From: Arthrobacter sp. StoSoilA2
GTDB taxonomy: Bacteria; Actinomycetota; Actinomycetes; Actinomycetales; Micrococcaceae
Reading direction: 5' to 3'
Length of the DNA stretch: 64,000 bases
Assembly (NCBI RefSeq): GCF_019977195.1
Contig: NZ_AP024643.1
Location: 1,116,001 to 1,180,000 of the forward strand
In this document: piece after piece, positions 48,502-56,615 of the stretch
Numbering within the stretch: the stretch's first letter is position 1
Layout: each line of letters starts with the position of its first letter
Translations under genes and position numbers: made by a program
The notes under the pieces: model-generated
Databases searched by the model: none
Told to the model about the DNA's origin: nothing
What the model saw: only the letters and a program-made list of their open reading frames with translations

Positions 48502-49245
48502 ATGAGTGAAGTACGTGTGGGGCTGGTCATTGAAGATGACCAGGATATTCGCGAATTGGTGCGTGTGGTCCTTTCCCAAGCGGGATTTGATGTCCACGTT
48601 GCATCCACTGGATCCGCAGGCGTCACGTCAGCCCGCGAACTGAATCCAGACGTCATAACCCTGGATCTGGGGCTGCCCGACATCGATGGTTTCGAGGTGG
48701 CACGCCAGATCCGGAAGTCCTCGGACGCCTACATCATCATGCTCACCGCCCGTGCGGAGGAACTGGACACCCTCATGGGCCTTGAGGCCGGCGGTGACGA
48801 TTACCTCACCAAGCCCTTCCGTCCCCGCGAACTTCGCGCACGTGTCGAGGCCATGATGCGGAGGCCCCGCGCGTCGTCGGAGACCAAAGCCGCTGCGGAA
48901 GCAACCGACCCCGAAATGACCCACAACGGCCTTGCCGTTTCGGCCGGCTCCCGGACGGCAGTCCTGCACGGCAAGGAACTGAGGCTGACACGCACCGAGT
49001 TCGACCTCCTGCTTGCCCTCCTCGAAACCGGCAGGATTGTGCGGACAAAGGCAGATCTGGCGAGGCGCCTTCGCAACGAACCCTACGACGTCGGCAGTTA
49101 TGTCAGCGACGCCGACGAGCGCGCCGTTGAGGTACACATGGGCAACCTGCGCAAAAAACTTGGCGACAGCATCCAGAACCCGCGCTGGCTCGAGACCGTG
49201 CGCGGCGTTGGATACCGGCTGGCGCCGCTGGCACAGGGCAACTAA
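48502..49245 (+). CDS. OmpR-family response regulator
   Basis: Two-component regulator of 247 aa. The receiver domain (about 5-120) has the acidic pocket VIEDD, the phosphorylated Asp55 in TLDLGLPD, and the switch Lys in YLTKPFRP. The C-terminal winged-helix domain (about 145-240) ends in ETVRGVGYRLAP. The linker is longer than usual. The start is ATG 48502 with GAGGGG upstream. It is divergent from its probable kinase partner. Confidence 0.94.
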   Translation: MSEVRVGLVIEDDQDIRELVRVVLSQAGFDVHVASTGSAGVTSARELNPDVITLDLGLPDIDGFEVARQIRKSSDAYIIMLTARAEELDTLMGLEAGGDDYLTKPFRPRELRARVEAMMRRPRASSETKAAAEATDPEMTHNGLAVSAGSRTAVLHGKELRLTRTEFDLLLALLETGRIVRTKADLARRLRNEPYDVGSYVSDADERAVEVHMGNLRKKLGDSIQNPRWLETVRGVGYRLAPLAQGN

Positions 49246-49349
49246 GGATCACTGCCCACCCTGTGCCGCTGGACCGCGCCCGGAGGTTGCCCTATGGTTG
49301 GGGCATCAACGGTCGTTGGCCGGTGGAGCTCCATCGCGGAGGGTGCATC

Positions 49350-49940
49350 ATGGGTATTATTTCTTCCGGTTTCCGTGGGCGACGGTCCGAGAACCCTGCG
49401 TTGCCTCCGGGACAGCATGAAACGCAGGACTTTCCTGTTCTGACCGCTGGACCCGCCCCGCTCATTCCCGTTCAGGAATGGGAGTTCTTCATTACTGCGG
49501 AGGATGGCCAGCGGCTGGCGTGGTCCTGGGATGAGTTCATGGCCTTGCCGCAGGAGGAGATCACCGAAGATATTCACTGCGTCACCAGTTGGTCAAAATT
49601 GGGAACAGTGTGGCGTGGAGTTTCAGTGGACACGCTTTTTGAAAACGTCGAAACCACCCGTGACTTCGCCACTGCCCATTCCTTCGGCGGCTACACAACC
49701 AATGTTCCGCTGTGGGACCTCCTGGGCGGTAAGGCCTGGGTGGCTTGGGAGTTCGATCACGAACCACTTGAACGGGCGCATGGCGGTCCGGCGCGGCTTT
49801 TGGTGCCGCACTTGTATTTCTGGAAAAGCGCCAAGTGGATTCATGGTCTGGAACTGACAGAGGAAGACGTTCCCGGCTTCTGGGAGTCGAACGGATACCA
49901 TCTTCACGGCAATCCGTGGAGCGAGGAGCGGTACTCGTGA
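49350..49940 (+). CDS. Molybdopterin-dependent oxidoreductase (sulfite-oxidase fold)
   Basis: Cytosolic molybdenum-cofactor protein, 196 aa, with only the central sulfite-oxidase-type Moco domain. Cys77 in EDIHCVTSWSKL is the expected molybdenum ligand, and KSAKWIHGLELTEED closes the domain. ATG 49350 (GGAGGG 6 nt upstream) is preferred over the TTG/GTG options upstream. No heme or dimerisation domain is present. It is followed 10 bp later by a flavin reductase, so the pair may form an NAD(P)H- or flavin-linked redox unit. Substrate is unknown. Confidence 0.87.
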   Translation: MGIISSGFRGRRSENPALPPGQHETQDFPVLTAGPAPLIPVQEWEFFITAEDGQRLAWSWDEFMALPQEEITEDIHCVTSWSKLGTVWRGVSVDTLFENVETTRDFATAHSFGGYTTNVPLWDLLGGKAWVAWEFDHEPLERAHGGPARLLVPHLYFWKSAKWIHGLELTEEDVPGFWESNGYHLHGNPWSEERYS

Positions 49941-49950
49941 GGCCTTTGCC

Positions 49951-50688
49951 GTGAGTTCTGTATGGCGGGTCGCTGAAGTGGTGGGCGGGGAACCGGAAAA
50001 CGCCACTGCCCGGACCATTAGGCTGCGCGTGGATGGTTTGATGGGATATCTGGCCGGCCAACACATTGATATCCGCCTCACCGCCGAGGACGGGTATACG
50101 GCCATCCGGTCTTACTCGGTGGCATCGGCAAGTGCCGACGAGCATCTGGAAATCACCGTTGACGAACTGCCCGACGGCGAAGTGTCGCCTTACCTTGTCC
50201 GGGACCTGGCGGTCGGAGACCGGTTGGAAATCCGGGGACCGGTGGGTGGCTGGTTTGTCTGGCGGCAGGGCAATGCGAACCCGGTGCAGCTGATCGGGGG
50301 AGGGTCGGGTGTGGTGCCGCTGATGTCGATGATCCGTGCCCATCAGGCATCCGACAGCGAAGCCCCTTTCCGGTTGCTCTATTCCCTCAAGGCTCCGGAA
50401 GCTGCGCTCTACCGTGACGAGCTGCATCGTTTGGATCGGGAATCAGCCAAGCTGATGGTCGATTATGTCTACACGCGTTCGACGCCGGAGGGCTGGCCGG
50501 CAGCGCCAGGCCGCCTTACCTCCGAGAGCCTTTTGGGCAAGATCTTCCCAACAGAGGAGAAACCGGATGTTTTTGTTTGCGGCCAGACAGTCTTTGTGGA
50601 GACCGTTTCGGACTGGCTTGTAATGGCCGGTTATCGGCCGGAGTCGATCAAGACCGAGCGGTTTGGCGGGACGGGAGGTATCCGGTGA
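49951..50688 (+). CDS. FAD/NAD(P)-binding oxidoreductase (ferredoxin-reductase type)
   Basis: Flavin reductase of 245 aa with the ferredoxin-NADP-reductase fold. FAD motif: RSYSVAS. Pyridine-nucleotide binding: LIGGGSGVVPLMSMI and, near the end, FVCGQTVFVE. No 2Fe-2S domain is attached. It starts at GTG 49951, overlaps the next gene by 4 nt (GTGA), and probably passes electrons to or from the molybdenum protein upstream. Confidence 0.9.
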   Translation: MSSVWRVAEVVGGEPENATARTIRLRVDGLMGYLAGQHIDIRLTAEDGYTAIRSYSVASASADEHLEITVDELPDGEVSPYLVRDLAVGDRLEIRGPVGGWFVWRQGNANPVQLIGGGSGVVPLMSMIRAHQASDSEAPFRLLYSLKAPEAALYRDELHRLDRESAKLMVDYVYTRSTPEGWPAAPGRLTSESLLGKIFPTEEKPDVFVCGQTVFVETVSDWLVMAGYRPESIKTERFGGTGGIR

Positions 50689-51017
50689 CCAGCGCCGATG
50701 ACTTCCCCGTCCCCGGGTCCGAAGACCCGGACATTGCAGCAGGATCCCATGACCCCATTCCGTATGTGGACGGCAACGCCGCTGCCGGCGCCTTGTCCGA
50801 AGTCTTCCGGATCGACATCATCGCGGCGCTCGGGCGCTGCAGGCATTGCGGTTCCATCAGGGCTTTTGGCGAGGCCATGGTCTTCACCGACGCGCCCGGC
50901 ATTGTGGTCCGGTGCCGCGACTGCCAGGGCGTCCTGCTGCGATTGGTCCAGACACCAACGCGTTATTGGCTGGATCTGAGCGGCCTCAGCTACTTGGAGA
51001 TCGACCGCGAAGAATAA
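50685..51017 (+). CDS. DUF6510-type zinc-ribbon protein
   Basis: Small protein of 110 aa. Two CxxC pairs (CRHC and CRDC), about 30 residues apart, form a likely zinc ribbon. The flanks (DGNAAAGALSEVF, the usual N-terminal DGNA motif) fit DUF6510. GTG 50685 overlaps the stop of the flavin reductase. This gene is regularly the third member of the molybdenum/flavin pair in actinobacteria (recollection, to be confirmed). Role unknown; metal or cofactor delivery is possible. Confidence 0.8.
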   Translation: MTSADDFPVPGSEDPDIAAGSHDPIPYVDGNAAAGALSEVFRIDIIAALGRCRHCGSIRAFGEAMVFTDAPGIVVRCRDCQGVLLRLVQTPTRYWLDLSGLSYLEIDREE

Positions 51018-51050
51018 GGGTTGCCCAATCCCGAAGACGTGGACTTGGGC

Positions 51051-51494
51051 CTATTTCCCGGGCGTGACGGTTGAGGTCCAGTAGGCGTTCATTGCCTGTA
51101 CGGCTTCTTCCTTGCTCATGGTGGCAACAGTCGCCTCAGGGATCTTGGCTGTCTTGGTCAGGAGTATGACAAGCTCGAGAGGCAAGGCCGTAGTCGGCGC
51201 TTCGGGTAGGCCGCGGTCTGGCAGATCACCTTCCTTCACGCAACCCCAGAACTCGTCCGGGGTGACGTCCAGTTGATTCTTCAAAATTTCACCCCAGAGG
51301 GAAGGACCATAAGCGGTCCGGTCCACTGGCCGTGAGATGCGAGTCCGAAGAATTCTCCCGTCATGTAAGGCGAGCTCATAGGTGGCGTGGTGACGGACCT
51401 TCTGGCCCTTGGCGTTGAGCACAGGTTGCCATTCCTCCGTCCTGCAGAAAGTCTCGTGATCATCTCGGGTGCCTGGGGGATATTTTTGGCTCAC
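51051..51494 (-). CDS. Probable toxin of a toxin-antitoxin pair
   Basis: A soluble 147-residue protein. A central segment (VRHHATYELALHDGRILRTRISRPVD) looks like a small alpha/beta nuclease-type toxin of the kind annotated as cytotoxic translational repressor in related genomes. It is the second gene of a two-gene operon, and its start overlaps the stop of the upstream Phd-like gene by 4 nt (ATGA). That arrangement is typical of type II toxin-antitoxin pairs. The exact fold and target are not established from sequence alone. Confidence 0.65.
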   Translation of the reverse strand: MSQKYPPGTRDDHETFCRTEEWQPVLNAKGQKVRHHATYELALHDGRILRTRISRPVDRTAYGPSLWGEILKNQLDVTPDEFWGCVKEGDLPDRGLPEAPTTALPLELVILLTKTAKIPEATVATMSKEEAVQAMNAYWTSTVTPGK

Positions 51495-51919
51495 TTCTTG
51501 CTACCGGTCAGCCATGCGGCCAGTTCCTCATCAGTGGAGGAGTCAATCAGTTGTACTAAAGCCCAGTTGCCTCGATGGTTTGATGCCATGCGGAGGTGGT
51601 CCTCCCAGTCTTCAGCGTATTCACGAAGAGCGTCGATTAGATCAATGGTCGCTTCTTCCAACGTCGTCCCCTCGGCTGCCAGGGGCAAGCCGGGCAGGAA
51701 CATGGCCCATGCCCCGTCCTCGTTGACGACCTGCGCTTTTGCCGGAAGGTTATTCACTAAGAATTCCTTGAACAAGCTGGTGTTCACGACAGAGGCGGAG
51801 CTCTCTCCACGCTCAATGATGGACAGGCCGCCGCGATCGCTAGTATCCAAAATTGTCTTGAAGGACTTGCGGGCGCCGGCGAAACCGAAAGTCCGCCGCT
51901 CGTGTGTAGGAGTGCTCAT
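51491..51919 (-). CDS. Phd/YefM-like antitoxin with HicB-like C-terminus
   Basis: A 142-residue protein. The N-terminal half (FAGARKSFKTILDTSDRG, then SSASVVNTSLFKEFL) has the pattern of Phd/YefM DNA-binding antitoxins. The second half (AWAMFLPGLPLAAEGTTLEEATIDLIDALREYAEDW) resembles HicB-type domains. It is the first gene of the pair and ends with an ATGA overlap onto the toxin gene. A perfect GTACAT-G-ATGTAC palindrome lies 20 bp before its start, a likely autorepression site. Confidence 0.7.
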   Translation of the reverse strand: MSTPTHERRTFGFAGARKSFKTILDTSDRGGLSIIERGESSASVVNTSLFKEFLVNNLPAKAQVVNEDGAWAMFLPGLPLAAEGTTLEEATIDLIDALREYAEDWEDHLRMASNHRGNWALVQLIDSSTDEELAAWLTGSKK

Positions 51920-51938
51920 ACATACAACGATGAGCCAT

Positions 51939-51951
51939 GTACATGATGTAC
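51939..51951. promoter_or_regulatory. Palindromic operator of the toxin-antitoxin operon
   Basis: GTACATGATGTAC is a perfect inverted repeat with a central G, 19 bp upstream of the antitoxin ATG on the minus strand. Antitoxins of this class repress their own promoter through such short palindromes. Confidence 0.55.
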
Positions 51952-51979
51952 GTCAACTCTAACGTCTGGATCGTGTCCC

Positions 51980-52897
51980 CTACCGACGCATCTGGATGAT
52001 CGTCTTCCCATTCCGGCGTGCGGCCGGGGTAAGGGCATTGATCGCGTCGTCGAATTCCCCGATGTTTCCGATGTTTGTCCGAAGCCGTCCGTCTCGGATT
52101 CGCTGGACGATCTCACCCAGTTGGGCACGATCCGACTCGACAACGAAATCCACTGCCAGACCATCTTTAGGGCGTGCTTCAACCGGCCCGGTGATGCTCA
52201 CCAGCGTTCCGCCGGGCCGGATCAGGGCCGCTGACTGCTTCTGGATATCGCCACCGATCACATCGAATACCAGGTCAACCGCGCTGATATCCTGCAAGGA
52301 GTCGTTGGCGAGATCGATGAACTCGTGCGCTCCAAAGTCGAGGGCCTTCTGCCGATCGGCAGTTCGTCCGGTACCGATGACGTAGGCGCCCGCTTCACGT
52401 GCCAGCTGTGTCACCATCGTTCCGACTGCCCCAGCGGCGCCGTGCACGAGCAGGCTCTGCCCCGACTGGATGCGGCCATGGATAAACAAGCCCTGCCAGG
52501 CGGTCAGGCCAGAGATGGGCAGGCTCGCGCCAACTGTGAAGGGGACGTCGCCCGGCAGCGGCGCAAGGTTACGTGCTTCCATCGCCACGTACTCCGCCAG
52601 GGTCCCATCCCGGTGCCAGTCCGCAAGGCCAAACACGCGTTGACCCACAGTCAATCCTGTCGTCCCATAACCGAGCGAGGTTACGACCCCGGCCACTTCG
52701 TGCCCAATGATGGAGGGTGTCCGGTCCCGGCCGGCTCTATCAGTCCAGGTCGAGGGCCACTCCACCTCGGTTGGGACGAATCCCGAGGCATGAATCTCAA
52801 CAATGACATCATTTATGGCCGCCGCCGGCTGCGGCCGTTCGGCCATTCTCAGCCCGGCCATTCCGGCAGACTGGTCCGACACAATAACTGCTTTCAT
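51980..52897 (-). CDS. Zinc-independent alcohol dehydrogenase-like (quinone oxidoreductase) protein
   Basis: Medium-chain dehydrogenase/reductase, 305 aa. The N-terminal GroES-like domain carries GHEVAGVV, and the Rossmann domain carries HGAAGAVGTMVTQLA for NADPH. The Cys/His ligands of zinc alcohol dehydrogenases are absent, which places it with quinone-oxidoreductase-like enzymes. ATG 52897 is preferred (AGGAG 6 nt upstream). It is separated by 85 bp from the catabolic operon upstream on the same strand, so co-transcription is uncertain. Substrate unknown. Confidence 0.87.
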   Translation of the reverse strand: MKAVIVSDQSAGMAGLRMAERPQPAAAINDVIVEIHASGFVPTEVEWPSTWTDRAGRDRTPSIIGHEVAGVVTSLGYGTTGLTVGQRVFGLADWHRDGTLAEYVAMEARNLAPLPGDVPFTVGASLPISGLTAWQGLFIHGRIQSGQSLLVHGAAGAVGTMVTQLAREAGAYVIGTGRTADRQKALDFGAHEFIDLANDSLQDISAVDLVFDVIGGDIQKQSAALIRPGGTLVSITGPVEARPKDGLAVDFVVESDRAQLGEIVQRIRDGRLRTNIGNIGEFDDAINALTPAARRNGKTIIQMRR

Positions 52898-52982
52898 CAA
52901 AAGCTCCTGTCCTCGATCCTGGCCAACACCGCGGATTCACATTTAACAGCCCCGGACAACCGGGCACCACAACCGGCGCCGC

Positions 52983-53285
52983 CTAACTGCCCACCCGCAA
53001 CGGCTCCGCCATCACCACAGGATGATCGCGGCCCACGTCCTCGCGGAAATCGGCCTCGAAGAACTCCGCGTTCGCCCTGACGTAATCCGCCCATTCGTCA
53101 GGGACATCCTCCGCATAGTAGATCGCTTCTACGGGGCACACAGGATCGCATGCCCCGCAGTCAACGCACTCGGACGGGTGGATGTAGAGCGAGCGTTCAC
53201 CTTCGTAGATACAATCCACCGGGCACTCGTCAATGCACGCCTTGTCCTTCACATCCACGCACGGCTGTGCGATCACGTAGCTCAT
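52983..53285 (-). CDS. fdxA: 7Fe ferredoxin
   Basis: Ferredoxin of 100 aa with one 3Fe-4S and one 4Fe-4S cluster. Cluster motifs are CVDVKDKACIDECP and CVDCGACDPVCP. The acidic C-terminal extension (DEWADYVRANAEFF) is typical of actinobacterial FdxA. It follows the aldehyde dehydrogenase gene by 6 bp and is the last gene of the operon. It could carry electrons for the FAD oxidoreductase of the cluster, or for a P450. Confidence 0.93.
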   Translation of the reverse strand: MSYVIAQPCVDVKDKACIDECPVDCIYEGERSLYIHPSECVDCGACDPVCPVEAIYYAEDVPDEWADYVRANAEFFEADFREDVGRDHPVVMAEPLRVGS

Positions 53286-53291
53286 GGCGCA

Positions 53292-54770
53292 CTAAATACC
53301 GGTGTAGACGGTCTTGCCCCAGGTGTAGAAGTCCAGGGCGGACCTGCCTTGCTCGCGGAAGGTGTTGGTGGAGGAATCCTTCACGCCGCCGAAGGGAACG
53401 TTCAGGTCCAGCCCGGCAGTTGGGCGGTTGATCTTCACTACACCTGCCTGCGCGCGGGCTGCGAAGTCCGTGGCGAGGGCCAGGGAGTCGGTGCAGATGC
53501 CGGCGGTGAGCCCATAGCGGGAGTCGTTGATGGCTGCGAGGCCGGTTTCATAGTCTGCCACCTCGAGAACGGCCACCACCGGCCCGAAAATCTCTTCGGT
53601 TACGGCTGCGTCGTCGAACGGCAGTCCGGTGAGAATCGCCGCCGGGAAGAACAGCGCGCCGGTGGGGTCGCCGTCGTACTGTCCGTGCAGGAGTGTGGCC
53701 CCGCGTTCGACGGCGGTGCGCACCGCTGCCTGGTCCTGCTCGAATTGCTGCCTGCTCACTACGGCACCCATCCGGACCTCGCCATCAAGCCCGTCACCGG
53801 TGGTGTAGGCGGCGGCCTCCTGAACCAAGGCATCGAGGAAGGCGGAGCGGATGCCGGGGGTTACGTAGACGCGGGACGTTGCTGTGCACGCCTGGCCGGT
53901 GAGGCCGAACGCGCCTGCGGCGACTACTTGCGCAGCTTTGCGGGGGTCGGCGTCATCCAGCACCAGCACGCCATTTTTGCCGCCCATTTCGAGTTGGACC
54001 CGGGCGCGCCGGGCATTGAGGATCTCCTGCAGCCCAAGACCCACGTTGGTGGAGCCGGTGAAGGACAAGCCGGCAATGCGGGGATCGCGGGCCAGGGCGT
54101 CACCCACCACGCGGCCCTTGCCGTGCACCACGTTGAACACGCCGGCGGGCAGCCCGGCGTCCTGCAGTGCACGTGCCAGGTGGGTGGTGGACAACGGAGT
54201 GAGCTCGGCCGGTTTGATCACCACGGCGTTGCCGCTGATCAGGGCAGGCGCGGTTTTCCATGCCGGAATGGCGATGGGGAAGTTCCACGGGGTAATGAGT
54301 CCCACCACGCCCAACGGTTCCCGACGCGTTGTGATGGTGGTGTCCGGCAGGCCGCTCGGCAGGACTTCGCCCGTTGCCGCCCAGCCCAGCGAACCGAAGA
54401 AGCGCAGCACGTCCGAGGCACGCCTGACCTCCCCCTTTGCCTCCGCGAGTGTTTTTCCTTCCTCACGGACAAGGTCCTCGGCGATTGCGTGTTGGCGCTC
54501 GTTGAGCAGGTTTCCGGCCGCGATGAGGATGGCGCCACGGGCTGGTGCGGGCAGGGCCGCCCATGACGGCTGGGCTGCGGCGGCCGCGGTGATAGCGGCG
54601 TCCACGTCCTCGACGGTGCCGCTGGGTGACAGCGCTGCGAGTTCGCCTGGCCGGGCCGGATTCATTCGCTGCGTGTCCGCGTCTCCGAGCCACTGGCCAT
54701 TGATGAGGTGCTGGGCGGTAACCCTCTGCGGGTCGGTGATCGCCTGGGGGTCAACTGCTGTGGAAGTCAT
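53292..54770 (-). CDS. NAD(P)-dependent aldehyde dehydrogenase
   Basis: Aldehyde dehydrogenase superfamily enzyme, 492 aa. The start is ATG 54770 with AAGGA upstream; the frame reaches further but lacks a better site. The active-site Cys is in GQACTATSR, the general-base Glu in QLEMGGKNG, the cofactor site SFTGSTNVG and the PWNFPIAIPAWK motif. Among known types it is closest in pattern to ketoglutarate-semialdehyde dehydrogenases. In this operon it would oxidise the aldehyde released by the DHDPS-like lyase to an acid (inference). Confidence 0.92.
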   Translation of the reverse strand: MTSTAVDPQAITDPQRVTAQHLINGQWLGDADTQRMNPARPGELAALSPSGTVEDVDAAITAAAAAQPSWAALPAPARGAILIAAGNLLNERQHAIAEDLVREEGKTLAEAKGEVRRASDVLRFFGSLGWAATGEVLPSGLPDTTITTRREPLGVVGLITPWNFPIAIPAWKTAPALISGNAVVIKPAELTPLSTTHLARALQDAGLPAGVFNVVHGKGRVVGDALARDPRIAGLSFTGSTNVGLGLQEILNARRARVQLEMGGKNGVLVLDDADPRKAAQVVAAGAFGLTGQACTATSRVYVTPGIRSAFLDALVQEAAAYTTGDGLDGEVRMGAVVSRQQFEQDQAAVRTAVERGATLLHGQYDGDPTGALFFPAAILTGLPFDDAAVTEEIFGPVVAVLEVADYETGLAAINDSRYGLTAGICTDSLALATDFAARAQAGVVKINRPTAGLDLNVPFGGVKDSSTNTFREQGRSALDFYTWGKTVYTGI

Positions 54771-54799
54771 GAGGTTCCTTAGGATTTCGGGAGGGGAGG

Positions 54800-55612
54800 C
54801 TAGAGGCTGCGGATCAGTCCGCCGTCGCACCTGAGCGCGACTCCGGTGATGTACGACGCCGGCGCGCTGCACAGGAAGGCGGCAGGGGCACCGAACTCGG
54901 CGGGTTCTCCATAGCGTCGGGCGGGGATGGTCTTGCGGGATTCGAGTTGGATGTCTTCCAACGTGGTCCCGCGTCGCTTGGCGGCGGCGTGGTCAAGTTG
55001 TGTGACCCTTTCCGTGGCGATGCGGCCCGGCAGGAGCAGGTTCACGGTGACCTCGTCCAGGGCAACTTCGGCAGCGAGGGTCTTGAGGTAACCGGCAAGG
55101 GCAGCACGTCCGGTGTTGGAGACCGCGAGGTTGGGAAGCGGGGCTGTCACGCCGCTGGACCCGATAGCCAGGATCCGGCCCCACCGCCGTTCCCGCATCC
55201 CGGGAAGCACGTGGGAAACCAAAGCGTGCTGCGGTTTGACCAGGAGATCAAACGCCGCCGCAATGTCTTCGGAGCTCAGCGTGGCAGCGGCACCGGGTTT
55301 GGGGCCAGGGCCGTTGAGGACCAGGATGTCGATGGGTCCCAAATCAGCGATCGTCTGTTCGACTGCCGATTCGATGCCCTCGGGCGTTGTGAGGTCCGCT
55401 TCGATCGCCACCGCGTCGAAACCGCTCGTTCCAAATGAGCCGGTTCCGTACGCGGCCTGCAGTTCAGCGACGATCTCCTTTGCACGGTCCCGACGGCGGC
55501 CCACTATGGCAACGCGAACGCCTTCGGCAGCCAGGGCACGCGCTACGGCCAGGCCCAGCCCACCCGTGGAGGCGGCAACCAAAGCGGTCTTGCCCGCGAT
55601 TCCCAGATCCAT
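54800..55612 (-). CDS. Short-chain dehydrogenase-like protein with altered active site
   Basis: SDR-family protein, 270 aa. The nucleotide-binding motif is STGGLGLAVA and the strand-4 region reads LNGPGPKPG in place of the usual NAG. Ser is present in ILAIGSSGV, but the Tyr-x-x-x-Lys pair is replaced by SNTGR (about residue 156-160). It therefore belongs to a divergent SDR branch, whose catalytic mechanism may differ. ATG 55612 is preferred over GTG 55615 because AAGGAG lies 6 nt before it. It overlaps the stop of the upstream lyase gene. Confidence 0.88.
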   Translation of the reverse strand: MDLGIAGKTALVAASTGGLGLAVARALAAEGVRVAIVGRRRDRAKEIVAELQAAYGTGSFGTSGFDAVAIEADLTTPEGIESAVEQTIADLGPIDILVLNGPGPKPGAAATLSSEDIAAAFDLLVKPQHALVSHVLPGMRERRWGRILAIGSSGVTAPLPNLAVSNTGRAALAGYLKTLAAEVALDEVTVNLLLPGRIATERVTQLDHAAAKRRGTTLEDIQLESRKTIPARRYGEPAEFGAPAAFLCSAPASYITGVALRCDGGLIRSL

Positions 55613-56577
55613 CACAGGCTCCTTGCAAGGGTCGTGTCATTTTCAAGGGCTGACGCTGCCTCGCGAAGATGTGTGCCCATACTCCCGCGCAGGGCTTCGG
55701 GGAAGCCCGCTGCAGGGGCGCGAACGCCCGGGTCCTTGATGAGTCCCCGTTCGCGCAGGCACTCCTTACGAATAGCCAGCGCCACCTTCGCCTGCTGCTC
55801 AAAGTTGATCAGCGGCAGGTAAGGGAGCAGTTCGCGCCGTGCTGCTTCATAGCCGTCCTGCTGCCATGCCCGCACGCAAGCTATGAGGGCTTCAGGGTAG
55901 GAGAAACCAGTCATTGCGCCTGCTGCGCCGGCCATCAGTTCATCCAGCAGTCCCTGCCCGCCGAGGCCACCAAAGACTGAAACCCCGACGCCGGCACTCA
56001 GCTCCGCGATCGCGACGCTGGTAGGAGGTGCTTCGGCCTTGACGGCTATGACGAAGTCACAAGACGTCACCACCTTGATCAGAGCGGGCGTGGGGATGCT
56101 GACGCCACTTGCCATCGGATAATCCTGAAGGACAACCTTGGCGCCAGTAGCCCTGTGGATGGCATCCAAGTGCGCAATCACTGTCTCGGGCTTGGCCGAG
56201 TTAGCCTGTACCATCACAGCTGCCAGGCGTTTTCCGGCAACATCCTGGGCAACCCGGACTTCCTCAATGGCAGGCCGGGTGGCCAGGGCAGTCACGCCCA
56301 CCACCAACGGCAGCGCGGTGCATTCGACGACGGTCTCCAGTACTTCCCGGCGTTCCCCCGCCGTCAGTGCGGCTGCTTCGCCGAAGACTCCCAGTACGGT
56401 GAGTCCCGTGGCACCGATGGCCTCGTAGTGCTCCACGAGCTCGGACAAACTGTCCAGGTCAACGTCCAGCGTGCTGCCCTGGAATGGCGTGGCAACAACG
56501 CCCCAAACGCCTGGAGACAAAGATTCAGGGTGCTGCATTGGGTGTTCCCGGGATTCGAGCGCAGCTGATGGCTGCAT
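55612..56577 (-). CDS. DHDPS-family aldolase/lyase
   Basis: Dihydrodipicolinate-synthase superfamily TIM barrel, 321 aa, forming a Schiff base with a keto acid (usually pyruvate). Lys in VIAVKAEAPPT is the Schiff-base residue and Tyr in VLQDYPM is the usual proton relay. ATG 56577 with AAGGAG 7 nt upstream is the start. The context (CoA-transferase, hydratase, aldehyde dehydrogenase) points to a catabolic aldol cleavage or hydratase-aldolase rather than lysine synthesis. The 30-residue N-terminal extension and Ala/Arg-rich C-terminus are longer than in DapA. Confidence 0.88.
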   Translation of the reverse strand: MQPSAALESREHPMQHPESLSPGVWGVVATPFQGSTLDVDLDSLSELVEHYEAIGATGLTVLGVFGEAAALTAGERREVLETVVECTALPLVVGVTALATRPAIEEVRVAQDVAGKRLAAVMVQANSAKPETVIAHLDAIHRATGAKVVLQDYPMASGVSIPTPALIKVVTSCDFVIAVKAEAPPTSVAIAELSAGVGVSVFGGLGGQGLLDELMAGAAGAMTGFSYPEALIACVRAWQQDGYEAARRELLPYLPLINFEQQAKVALAIRKECLRERGLIKDPGVRAPAAGFPEALRGSMGTHLREAASALENDTTLARSL

Positions 56578-56615
56578 CGGTATCTCCTTATCTTCGTTCG
56601 AAGTGATGATTGGCA

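Noticed and set aside
53022..54566. Plus-strand open frame of about 510 codons over the aldehyde dehydrogenase gene
   Set aside because: Shadow of the minus-strand gene, which has the active-site Cys and Glu and an operon context.
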